From the NCBI GenBank assembly GCA_034003625.1, contig JAVEYG010000014.1, positions 32,679 to 96,678 on the forward strand: a stretch of 64,000 bases of DNA. The letters run 5' to 3'. The translations under genes were made by a program, and so were the position numbers. Below the pieces are notes generated by a model that saw only the letters and a list, made by a program, of their open reading frames with translations, made no database searches and was not told the DNA's origin. How positions within the stretch are numbered: position 1 is the first letter of the stretch; the number at the start of each line of letters is the position of its first letter. Source of the stretch: GWE2-42-39 sp034003625. Its GTDB lineage: Bacteria > Bacteroidota > Bacteroidia > Bacteroidales > Prolixibacteraceae. Of the stretch, positions 55,729 to 62,604 are shown piece by piece.

Positions 55729-56982
55729 ATGAAAAAGAAACTCGCAAAAACCAAATGTACTGTAAAGCTTCGCAAGTCAGAATATCACAACGAATGGTAT
55801 TTGATACTCGAGAGCTATCCTGTTTTTAATGGTACGGATAAACCTCAACGAATCATTGAGGCACTCAATAGAACAATAACAAGCCCGGTATGGGATAAAA
55901 CAAGAACCGCCCGTACTTCTGCCGATGGGTCAAAAACATTTAAACCGAAAAGGGATGTAAACGGTATCATTCAATGTAAAAGCACCATTGACCAGGAAGC
56001 CTGTGTTTTTGCCGATGGTGTACGCAGCATTCGCCAAAAGGAATATGACAACGCCGATTTATACACAGAAAAAGAAGCTGAACTTGCAGTTCAGAACCAA
56101 CGCCAGCAAATAGATTTTATTGAATACTTTTCAAAGGTTTCAAAAGACCGCCACCGCAACAGCTCCCAGTCAATAATAATCAATTGGAATCGGGTTGCAG
56201 AATTATTGAAACTCTTTACCAATAGTCAACCGCTTCCATTCTCTCAAGTAACCCTGAGCAAAGCCGAAGAGTTCCGTCGCTTTATGCTTTCAGCTCCTTG
56301 TGGTGGCAAGAAAACAGGCACGGTGTCACACAATACCGCAGCCACTTATTACAGCATATTTAAAGCCGGATTAAAGCAAGCATTTATTGATGGATATCTG
56401 ACTGTAGATATTTCAGCCAAGATAAAAGGTATACAAGACCAGGAAAGCCGCAGGGAACACCTTTCAGTTGAAGAATTAAATATATTGGCAGAAACACCAT
56501 GCGACCGCCCTATTTTGAAGCGTGCAGCCCTTTTCTCAGCCTTAACAGGCGTTCGCCATTGCGATATTCAAAAGCTCAAATGGAAAGAAATACAAGTTGT
56601 CGGCGAACAAGTCCGCCTCAACTTTACTCAACAAAAAACAAAAGGCGTTGAGTATATGCCAATTTCAGAACAAGCCTATCAGCTTTGCGGTAAACCCGGT
56701 AAGCCGGAGCAACTTGTTTTTGAAGATTTACCAGACCCCTCTTGGATTTCGGGTCCATTAAAGCGATGGATAAAATCTGCAGGAATTACCCGAAATATAA
56801 CATTCCATTGTTTCCGTCACACTTATGCAACCTTGCAGCTTGCTGGAGGTACAGATATTTACACTGTCTCCAAGATGTTAGGGCATACCAATGTAAAAAC
56901 AACACAGATATACGCTAAAGTTGTGGATGAGAAAAAACAGAAAGCAACCAAAGCAATTAAACTAAATATAACACCAGACTAA
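55729..56982 (+). CDS. Tyrosine site-specific integrase
   Basis: 417 residues. An arm-binding N-terminal domain, a SAM-like core-binding domain (about residues 125-235), and the catalytic domain with Arg in ALTGVRHCDI, the HCFRH box (His and Arg), the LGHTNVKTT His and the nucleophile Tyr in TQIYAKV near residue 399. All catalytic residues are intact, so the element may still move. Phage_int_SAM_5/CTn-type integrase of Bacteroidota. Confidence 0.95.
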   Translation: MKKKLAKTKCTVKLRKSEYHNEWYLILESYPVFNGTDKPQRIIEALNRTITSPVWDKTRTARTSADGSKTFKPKRDVNGIIQCKSTIDQEACVFADGVRSIRQKEYDNADLYTEKEAELAVQNQRQQIDFIEYFSKVSKDRHRNSSQSIIINWNRVAELLKLFTNSQPLPFSQVTLSKAEEFRRFMLSAPCGGKKTGTVSHNTAATYYSIFKAGLKQAFIDGYLTVDISAKIKGIQDQESRREHLSVEELNILAETPCDRPILKRAALFSALTGVRHCDIQKLKWKEIQVVGEQVRLNFTQQKTKGVEYMPISEQAYQLCGKPGKPEQLVFEDLPDPSWISGPLKRWIKSAGITRNITFHCFRHTYATLQLAGGTDIYTVSKMLGHTNVKTTQIYAKVVDEKKQKATKAIKLNITPD

Positions 56983-56989
56983 TACTATC

Positions 56990-57985
56990 ATGAAAACAAT
57001 CGAATCTATAATATCAAATGATCTACGCCCCTGGCTTGATAAAAACAATCAAGCAGACAATTTTTATACTCCGGAAATTAGAAATACCCCGGCAGTTGCA
57101 GAAAAGTACAAGACAAATTATACGCTTGATTTCTCTATAACAGCTTTCTCTGATAAAATCAGATATTATCGTCGAATGATAGACAACGACGTCACACAAT
57201 TTCTTAATACTACGATTGAAGAGCTGGAAAACAAAACGGAAAATTTGATTTTGTTCAAACTAAAAACAAATAGAAGCAAACTTAATTCATTACTAATAAA
57301 CACCAATGAATTAATTATTCGTAAAGGTTATGAATTAAACTTGATTATTTCAAGACATGCAGAATTTAATATCGATCGCCAACACAAAGAATCTACATAT
57401 ATTTTGAATTATACGCTTGTTTCATTGATTAAGTGCTATTTAGAACTTCAGAGCTATTACTCAAACTATATCAACCCGGACGATGTGATGAATGTTGCCG
57501 ATATTTACAGCAGATTATTAAATAAACCTCAGCCAGAGAACAGCTTTATCAAGGAAACGCAAATTATCAATGTTCTTCCTCTACCAGATAAAGATTCCAA
57601 ACCAAAAACCGAGATTCTTTCATTTAAATACAAGAAGATACACTCAAACAGTGGGAATATAACTGACCTCATGGATTCCCTAAAGAAAAATAGTTTTATT
57701 GCACAGGACACAAGTATTACTGATTTCAGACACTTGTTTTCAGGTGAATTTGTAGCAAAGCCGATCAAGTGGACTGGTGGTAAAAGTACTTTATCATATT
57801 TTATCAAGCTTATCAATAATCAATTAAAGGTTGTAACATATCCAAAAAACAGTTTATGGAAAGTTGTTTGTGCCTGCTTTGTGGATGAAAATGAAAAACC
57901 TCTTGATGAATCTAATCTCAAAGATCAAAAAAAGCCGAAAGTAAAACTGTCCGAAATTGAAAAAGCCGCCAACCTATTAAAGTAA
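56990..57985 (+). CDS. Hypothetical element protein
   Basis: 331 residues, unrecognised. Mostly helical N-terminal 200 residues (FSDKIRYYRRMIDNDVTQFL, a helical SYYSNYINPDDVM part), then a C-terminal module with IKWTGGKSTLSYFIKLINN and WKVVCACFVDENEKPLDESN. The WTG-K-L pattern recalls the C-terminal part of RteC-type and related Bacteroidota element proteins, but I cannot confirm it. It starts seven bases after the integrase stop, so it is probably co-expressed with it, and it is followed by a terminator. Confidence 0.7.
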   Translation: MKTIESIISNDLRPWLDKNNQADNFYTPEIRNTPAVAEKYKTNYTLDFSITAFSDKIRYYRRMIDNDVTQFLNTTIEELENKTENLILFKLKTNRSKLNSLLINTNELIIRKGYELNLIISRHAEFNIDRQHKESTYILNYTLVSLIKCYLELQSYYSNYINPDDVMNVADIYSRLLNKPQPENSFIKETQIINVLPLPDKDSKPKTEILSFKYKKIHSNSGNITDLMDSLKKNSFIAQDTSITDFRHLFSGEFVAKPIKWTGGKSTLSYFIKLINNQLKVVTYPKNSLWKVVCACFVDENEKPLDESNLKDQKKPKVKLSEIEKAANLLK

Positions 57986-57986
57986 A

Positions 57987-58109
57987 ACTCCGCACTCCGC
58001 AGCAACCATAAAATCCATAAATAAAAAGATAAAAGACCAATGCTAAAACGTTGGTCTTTTTCTATTTATTAGCACCACTCCGCACTCCGCACCCACTCCG
58101 CGCGGAGTG
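57987..58109. repeat. ACTCCGC repeat cluster with 16-base palindrome
   Basis: ACTCCGC occurs at 57987-57993, 57994-58000, 58077-58083, 58084-58090 and 58095-58101, and inverted at 58102-58108. The last pair makes the perfect palindrome CACTCCGCGCGGAGTG at 58094-58109. The cluster lies in the spacer between the integrase block and the replication-type block. It could be an iteron-like origin, a nick site region or an operator. Confidence 0.75.
58031..58061 (+). terminator. Terminator of the integrase operon
   Basis: AAAAGACCAA (58031-58040) and TTGGTCTTTT (58051-58060) make a 10-bp stem around a 10-base loop, with more T after it. Confidence 0.75.
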
Positions 58110-58140
58110 CATTTCCCTGTTTTAGCCCTCTCAGCAATAG

Positions 58141-58148
58141 TAATTTTG
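58141..58148 (+). promoter_or_regulatory. -7 element of the HTH/primase operon
   Basis: TAATTTTG matches TAnnTTTG. Predicted transcription start about 58153-58156, which puts the interleaved dyads at the very 5' end of the mRNA. Confidence 0.5.
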
Positions 58149-58153
58149 TTGCA

Positions 58154-58196
58154 AACAACGCTCGAAAATGAGGCTCTCGGGCGTTGTTGGAGCCTC
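58154..58196 (+). promoter_or_regulatory. Interleaved inverted repeats (possible pseudoknot) in the 5' leader
   Basis: Arm A, AACAACGC (58154-58161), pairs with A', GCGTTGTT (58181-58188). Arm B, GAGGCTC (58170-58176), pairs with B', GAGCCTC (58190-58196). The order A-B-A'-B' allows a H-type pseudoknot or two exclusive hairpins. It ends 28 bases before the first start codon (58225). Might regulate the operon or mark an origin. Confidence 0.5.
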
Positions 58197-58224
58197 AAAT
58201 TTTTAATGCATAAAAAATTTGAAC

Positions 58225-58590
58225 ATGCAAGAAAATTTATTGCAAACAGAAATTTCATTTAACGATATGCCACGAGCATTGGCATATTTAATTGGCAAGG
58301 TCGAAAGATTAGAATCCTTGCTTAGTGCAACAAAGTCAGAATTGCCCGAATCTGACAAGTGGTTTAATTTACAAGAATTGTGCAGCTATTTGCCAGACAA
58401 GCCAGCCCGACAGACTGTTTACGGTTGGATTGGTCAAAAACTCATTCCTTATCACAAAAAGGGAAAGAAGCTCCAATTTCTTAAAAGCGAAATTGATGCT
58501 TGGTTGATTGGTGACAAACACAAATCAGTAGCCGAATTACAGGCAGATGCAGCCGCTTTTGTAGCCAATAAGAAAGGAGGTTTGAAATGA
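58225..58590 (+). CDS. Excisionase-type helix-turn-helix protein 1
   Basis: 121 residues. A helical N-terminus (ALAYLIGKVERLESLL) and a HTH_17-like module WFNLQELCSYLPDKPARQTVYGWIGQKLIPYHKKGKKLQFLKSEIDAWL in parts. Proteins like this precede the VirE/primase genes in many Bacteroidota elements and are thought to be excisionase or replication control factors. A TTG at 58219 would add two residues. Overlaps the next gene by four bases. Confidence 0.8.
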   Translation: MQENLLQTEISFNDMPRALAYLIGKVERLESLLSATKSELPESDKWFNLQELCSYLPDKPARQTVYGWIGQKLIPYHKKGKKLQFLKSEIDAWLIGDKHKSVAELQADAAAFVANKKGGLK

Positions 58591-58949
58591 GCGAACCTAA
58601 AACTATTGGCGAAATCCTGACAGATTATTTTTTGAATAGTCAGGAACCCTTTGCAATTGCTTTTCGCAATCACTTTGCTGTAAGCAATCAGGGTACAAAC
58701 TCATGTACTGTTTGCCCTGCAAGTCCTGCCAGTCCACTAACTGACAGGCTGGAAGATTGGCTCGACAATCAGGATGTTATGCAAATTCTGCATATCAGCC
58801 CTCGCACATTGCAAACATTGCGTTCCAATGGCATACTGCCATTTTCACGCATAGGCAACAAGCTCTACTATCGCCGTTCCGATATTTCCCGAATCCTCAA
58901 CAACCATTACACAATGGTGAAAATCAAGTATTATGGAGGCAAGAAGTAA
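58587..58949 (+). CDS. Excisionase-type helix-turn-helix protein 2
   Basis: 120 residues. HTH_17 module in the C-half: DWLDNQDVMQILHISPRTLQTLRSNGILPFSRIGNKLYYRRSDISRIL in parts. The N-half is not recognised and has two cysteines (SCTVC). Translationally coupled on both sides (four-base overlap upstream, 17-base overlap downstream). Likely DNA-binding partner of protein 1. Confidence 0.82.
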   Translation: MSEPKTIGEILTDYFLNSQEPFAIAFRNHFAVSNQGTNSCTVCPASPASPLTDRLEDWLDNQDVMQILHISPRTLQTLRSNGILPFSRIGNKLYYRRSDISRILNNHYTMVKIKYYGGKK

Positions 58950-59922
58950 AGAGGCGATATTATCAAAAACTCATTATGGCATTGGAATATATGCACATAT
59001 TTTGAGATTGTATTATCCTGACCAAACAGTCCTCTCCCTTTCGGGGAGGACTTGTTCTCCAACTAAAAACCCATTCAATGCCGATAAATCGACATTGAAT
59101 ATTTATATCAAGAAGGAGAATGTATTGGGTAATGCCTTGGATAAAGAGTTTGCACGGCATTCTGATAGTGAAAACGCTATCCCTGCCGGTGATGCGTTCG
59201 ACTTCGCCGAGCTTCACTATAAACAGTCGGGGGATGAATTACTGCAAACACTAAATAAAGAAATGAACTTGCATATCGGTGAGAAATTCGATTTTTACGC
59301 CAATGGCAAAAAATCAAATCAAACTCCAGAGGCCGCACAAACTCAAAGCCCCTCTATTGGAGGGGTTGGGGAAGCTTTCTTCTCATTCTTCAAAGCTCCA
59401 GTTCAGAATATCATTCCTCATAAGTCAATTTCTTTGCTTGATGCCTACAATTACATTGTCGGCGAATATGCAAAACAACGAACCGAAAAACTGAGGAGTA
59501 TAAAAGAACCAAAGCAAGCACGACAATTCAAAGCAAACAACTTTGACTACTGCACTTTTTCAGGAGTTTTCACCTCCCGGAATGATAAAAAGATAGTACA
59601 ACACTCAGGTTTGATGGCGGTCGATTTCGACCACCTGCCAAACCTCGAAGAAGTCCGTCAGTCATTGCTTGTTGATGAATACTTCGACACGCAATTGCTG
59701 TTTGTCAGCCCTTCCGGCGATGGACTGAAATGGATAATCTCTATTGACACCAAACAAACAACACACAGCAATTACTTTGCTGCGGTTGCAAACTACATTC
59801 TTCAAACCTACGGTATTGAGGTGGACAAATCAGGGCGGGATATATCCCGCGCCTGCTTTCTTCCCCACGATCCAAACGCTTTTATAAACCCTTTAATTTT
59901 AGAAAATCATGATACATTATAG
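58933..59922 (+). CDS. BT4734/BF3469-family (VirE N-terminal domain) protein
   Basis: 329 residues. The N-terminal segment MEARSKEAILSKTHYGIGIY and LSLSGRTCSPTKNPF belongs to a module common in Bacteroidota mobile elements. From about residue 165 a VirE-N/BT4734-like domain follows: KSISLLDAYNYIVG, LMAVDFDHLPNL, LFVSPSGDGLKWIISID and SRACFLPHDPNAF. This part resembles primase-polymerase-like folds and acts with the DUF3987 protein in element replication (inference). A palindromic repeat inserts QSPSIGGVGE in the linker at about residue 142. Confidence 0.85.
   Translation: MEARSKEAILSKTHYGIGIYAHILRLYYPDQTVLSLSGRTCSPTKNPFNADKSTLNIYIKKENVLGNALDKEFARHSDSENAIPAGDAFDFAELHYKQSGDELLQTLNKEMNLHIGEKFDFYANGKKSNQTPEAAQTQSPSIGGVGEAFFSFFKAPVQNIIPHKSISLLDAYNYIVGEYAKQRTEKLRSIKEPKQARQFKANNFDYCTFSGVFTSRNDKKIVQHSGLMAVDFDHLPNLEEVRQSLLVDEYFDTQLLFVSPSGDGLKWIISIDTKQTTHSNYFAAVANYILQTYGIEVDKSGRDISRACFLPHDPNAFINPLILENHDTL
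59345..59375 (+). repeat. In-frame palindromic repeat inside the VirE-N gene
   Basis: AAAGCCCCTC-TATTG-GAGGGGTTGG followed by GGAAGC; encodes SPSIGGVGE in a linker. Same family as 6946-6973, 60317-60350 and 60636-60668. Confidence 0.75.
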
Positions 59923-60244
59923 AAAAACAAAAACATACGTATTGGTTTCCAATCCAACCAAATCAGGACTTGCAGTAACAGAAATGTACATAAAACGGGA
60001 ATTCCTGATCTCAATCGAAACATTAGTTCTGATTGATCACAAAAGCAGTTCAACAAATCATTATCATTGGAATACTCTCACAAAAATCTGGGCAATCTTT
60101 TTGGTAGAACTACACGACAAAATTCACGGAGAAGAGAACGGAAAGATTAATTGGTTTAACACCCCAAAAGTCGTACTCCAGAGCAAGTTTGCACTATTGT
60201 CACTTATTATTAAAGGACTCATTATTTACCATTTAATATTTTAG
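59909..60244 (+). CDS. Small hypothetical protein
   Basis: 111 residues, overlapping the VirE-N gene by 14 bases and ending two bases before the DUF3987 gene, a spacing that favours a real gene. It has HYRKTKTYVLVSNPTK at the N-terminus, a Trp-rich centre and a hydrophobic end LLSLIIKGLIIYHLIF that could be a membrane segment. No family recognised; it could be a chance frame. Confidence 0.45.
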   Translation: MIHYRKTKTYVLVSNPTKSGLAVTEMYIKREFLISIETLVLIDHKSSSTNHYHWNTLTKIWAIFLVELHDKIHGEENGKINWFNTPKVVLQSKFALLSLIIKGLIIYHLIF

Positions 60245-60246
60245 CC

Positions 60247-62025
60247 ATGAGCAAGAAAACATTTGATCCTGCCAAATGGCAGCCCACAGAAACCACAAAA
60301 CAAACTTCAGCACCAACTCAAAGCCTCCCTATTGGGGAGGTTGGAGGGGCTTCTGAGATTGAAACAATCACCCAACGTATTGAAGCCGCTTCTGTTGACA
60401 TTGCCCCAAATTATGCCGATTGGCGTGACCTTGGCTTTGCCCTCGCTGACGCTTTGGGCGAAAGCGGTCGTAATTATTACCACCGACTAAGTCGATTTTA
60501 TCCGTCTTATTCGCAAAGCGAAACCGACAAACAATACTCCGCTTGCCTTGCTTCGCACGGCCACGGAGTTACAATCAAAACACTTTACCACCTGACTAAG
60601 TCAGCTGGTGTAAGCGTTTCCATTCCCCAACCTACAAAAAGCCCCTCCTTGGGAGGGGTTGGAGAGGTCAAACCCACGAAAGAAGAAACGGAGGATTTGG
60701 AGGAAATGCAGGAAACAAATCTTCCTACTTTTCCCGATGAAATTTATACAGACCTCCCGGGCTTACTTCAAAAGGTAGCGGCAAAGTCCAATTCGCCCGA
60801 AGATAGAGATCTCCTTTTACTTGGGTCACTTGTCGTGATTTCAGCCTGTTTACCTAAAGTTTACGGCATTTATGCAGAAAGAGAAGTTTATCCGAACTTA
60901 TTCCTTTTTGTTACGGCTCAGGCTTCCGCAGGTAAAGGTCGCTTAACGCTCTGTCGTAAATTAGTTGACCCGATACACAAATCATTGAGGGAAGTTTCAA
61001 AACTTGAATTTGAAGAATACCAAAGAAATCTAACCGAGTACGCAGCTACCAAAAACAAAGCTGAAACAGAGCGACCCAAAGAACCGCCTGTAAAAATGTT
61101 GGTCATTCCGGCCAACAACAGTGCAACAGGTGTATTTCAGATTTTGAATGACAACAACGGCTCAGGGCTAATGTTTGAAACCGAGGGCGACACGCTTGCA
61201 CTCACTTTCAAAAGCGAACACGGAAATTATTCCGATGGTTTCCGCAAAGCGTTCCACCACGAAACAATTTCTTATAACCGCAGAAAAGACAGGGAATTTG
61301 TTGAAATCCAAAATCCTCGTTTGTCTGCCCTTTTATCGGGAACACCCAAACAAGTTTCAGCACTCATTCCGAGTGCCGAAAACGGCTTATTCAGCCGTTT
61401 CATTTTCTATTTTATGAATGTCCGTCCTGTGTGGAATGATGTTTTTGCCAACTCTTCCGACCAGACACTGGATAGTTATTTCAATCACCTTGGAATGCAA
61501 TTCTTTGACCTTTATAAGCACTTAGAATATCAGGCTGAACCAATACGCTTTTGTTTGACTTTGGCACAGCAACAGGCTTTTAATGCCTATTTTGCCCAGA
61601 CGCAGAACCAATACCTTTGTCTGTATGGGGCTGATTACCTCGCCACCGTTCGGCGGCTCGGTCTCATTACATTCCGAATGGCTATGATACTTACAGCCCT
61701 TCGGATTATGGACGATGGCGATATACATTCGCCCCTTGTTTGCAGGGATAATGATTTCAATACAGCTTTATCAATGGTCAAAATACTTGTTCAGCACGCT
61801 GCTCAGGTATTTCAACAACTACCTTCCGAAGCTGTTGCAACACCTCCCAAAAATCAAAAACAACAGTTTTTAGACGAACTCCCGAAGGAGTTCTGCCGGA
61901 AGGATTATTTGACCATTGCAAACAAATTAGGCATTCCCGACAAAACCGCCGAAAAGCACATAAAACGCTTTGCAGTCAATGGGTTGATAAATCACTATGC
62001 GCATGATAAGTACAAAAAGCCTTAA
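60247..62025 (+). CDS. PriCT-2 / DUF3987 helicase-primase-like protein
   Basis: 592 residues. A PriCT-2-like module at about 35-125 (ADWRDLGFALADALGESGRNYYHRLSRF in parts, CLASHGHGVTIKTLYHL) precedes DUF3987 (about 160-530): FLFVTAQASAGKGRL carries the P-loop-like turn, ETEGDTLALTF a Walker B-like acidic pair, and LLSGTPKQV a sensor-like segment. The C-terminus looks like a HTH (IANKLGIPDKTAEKHIKRF). Presumed replication protein of the element. Two palindromic repeats lie in frame near residues 25-35 and 131-140. Confidence 0.85.
   Translation: MSKKTFDPAKWQPTETTKQTSAPTQSLPIGEVGGASEIETITQRIEAASVDIAPNYADWRDLGFALADALGESGRNYYHRLSRFYPSYSQSETDKQYSACLASHGHGVTIKTLYHLTKSAGVSVSIPQPTKSPSLGGVGEVKPTKEETEDLEEMQETNLPTFPDEIYTDLPGLLQKVAAKSNSPEDRDLLLLGSLVVISACLPKVYGIYAEREVYPNLFLFVTAQASAGKGRLTLCRKLVDPIHKSLREVSKLEFEEYQRNLTEYAATKNKAETERPKEPPVKMLVIPANNSATGVFQILNDNNGSGLMFETEGDTLALTFKSEHGNYSDGFRKAFHHETISYNRRKDREFVEIQNPRLSALLSGTPKQVSALIPSAENGLFSRFIFYFMNVRPVWNDVFANSSDQTLDSYFNHLGMQFFDLYKHLEYQAEPIRFCLTLAQQQAFNAYFAQTQNQYLCLYGADYLATVRRLGLITFRMAMILTALRIMDDGDIHSPLVCRDNDFNTALSMVKILVQHAAQVFQQLPSEAVATPPKNQKQQFLDELPKEFCRKDYLTIANKLGIPDKTAEKHIKRFAVNGLINHYAHDKYKKP
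60317..60350 (+). repeat. In-frame palindromic repeat, copy 1 in the DUF3987 gene
   Basis: CTCAAAGCCTCCCTATTGGG followed by GAGGTTGGAGGGGC; encodes SLPIGEVGGA. It lies between the N-terminal tail and the PriCT-2 module. Confidence 0.75.
60636..60668 (+). repeat. In-frame palindromic repeat, copy 2 in the DUF3987 gene
   Basis: AAAAGCCCCTCCTTGGGAGG followed by GGTTGGAGAGGTC; encodes SPSLGGVGEV in the linker between PriCT-2 and DUF3987. Confidence 0.75.
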
Positions 62026-62055
62026 TATCAAACCTGAAAATCTTCCGGTATAACG

Positions 62056-62108
62056 TTATATCACGTTTTTGGCAATACAGATCATTTATTGCCAAATTTG
62101 TGATATAA
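62056..62108. repeat. Long imperfect inverted repeat after the DUF3987 gene
   Basis: TTATATCAC...TTTGGCAAT (62056-62076) against ATTGCCAAA...GTGATATAA (62088-62108): 18 paired bases plus a G-T, a 3x3 internal loop and an 11-base loop. No T run follows, so a simple terminator is unlikely. It lies 195 bases before the XRE gene. Confidence 0.75.
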
Positions 62109-62171
62109 AAAATGTCGCTGCTATTGTTGAAATCTTTTCTCTTTTGTCCATTTTGTTTGTGAATAATTGTC

Positions 62172-62179
62172 TATCTTTG
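62172..62179 (+). promoter_or_regulatory. -7 element of the XRE-methyltransferase operon
   Basis: TATCTTTG matches TAnnTTTG; TTTG at 62152-62155 is 16 bases upstream. The leader to 62303 is about 117 bases and holds direct copies of AAAAAGTCT and the dyad GTTTCA...TGAAAC. Confidence 0.5.
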
Positions 62180-62302
62180 TTCAAATTCTGACAATCCAAA
62201 AAGCAAAAAGTCTTGCAATCAAAAGCAAATGTTGAGCTTGTTTCAATCTGCGCTGCGTGCAATCGGCTTTATCTGAAACAAAAAGTCTAAAACAAAACGA
62301 TT

Positions 62303-62587
62303 ATGTTATTTGCTAATAAAATTCGACAACTAAGAGAAGAGCGGAAGTTGCTGCAACGCCATTTGGCTGCGGTACTGGATATGGATACACCGATGTTTAG
62401 CAAGATTGAACGTGGTGAACGTCCGGCTAAGCGTGAACAAGTGATTGCCATTGCTAAAATTCTTACTACCGATGAAAACGAATTGCTAACCCTTTGGTTG
62501 GCGGATAAAATTTTAGATGTAATAGAAAACGAAACTGAATTAGCAGATCAGGCATTGAACGTAGCTATTGAAAATAAAAGCAAGTAA
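62303..62587 (+). CDS. XRE-family transcriptional regulator
   Basis: 94 residues. The HTH_3 domain covers about 5-62: KIRQLREERKLLQRHLAAVLDMDTPMFSKIERGERPAKREQVIAIAKIL in parts. A helical C-terminal tail (ADKILDVIENETELADQAL) may mediate dimerisation. It lies 17 bases before the methyltransferase gene and is probably its controller, as in other restriction-modification loci (inference). Confidence 0.92.
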   Translation: MLFANKIRQLREERKLLQRHLAAVLDMDTPMFSKIERGERPAKREQVIAIAKILTTDENELLTLWLADKILDVIENETELADQALNVAIENKSK

Positions 62588-62604
62588 CAGAACAACATAC
62601 ACAC

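Noticed and set aside
57987..58109. CRISPR array from the ACTCCGC repeats
   Set aside because: Units are only seven bases, without regular spacers or cas genes.
59025..59060. Inverted repeat AGTCCTC...GAGGACT inside the VirE-N gene as a fifth palindromic repeat
   Set aside because: The encoded LSLSGRTC lies in a segment that appears conserved in this family, and the trailing GGTTGG-GAGG part of the repeat is absent.
62180..62302. C-protein operator in the XRE leader
   Set aside because: Only two AAAAAGTCT direct copies and a 6-base dyad are seen; the GACT-N3-AGTC pattern of controller boxes is absent.
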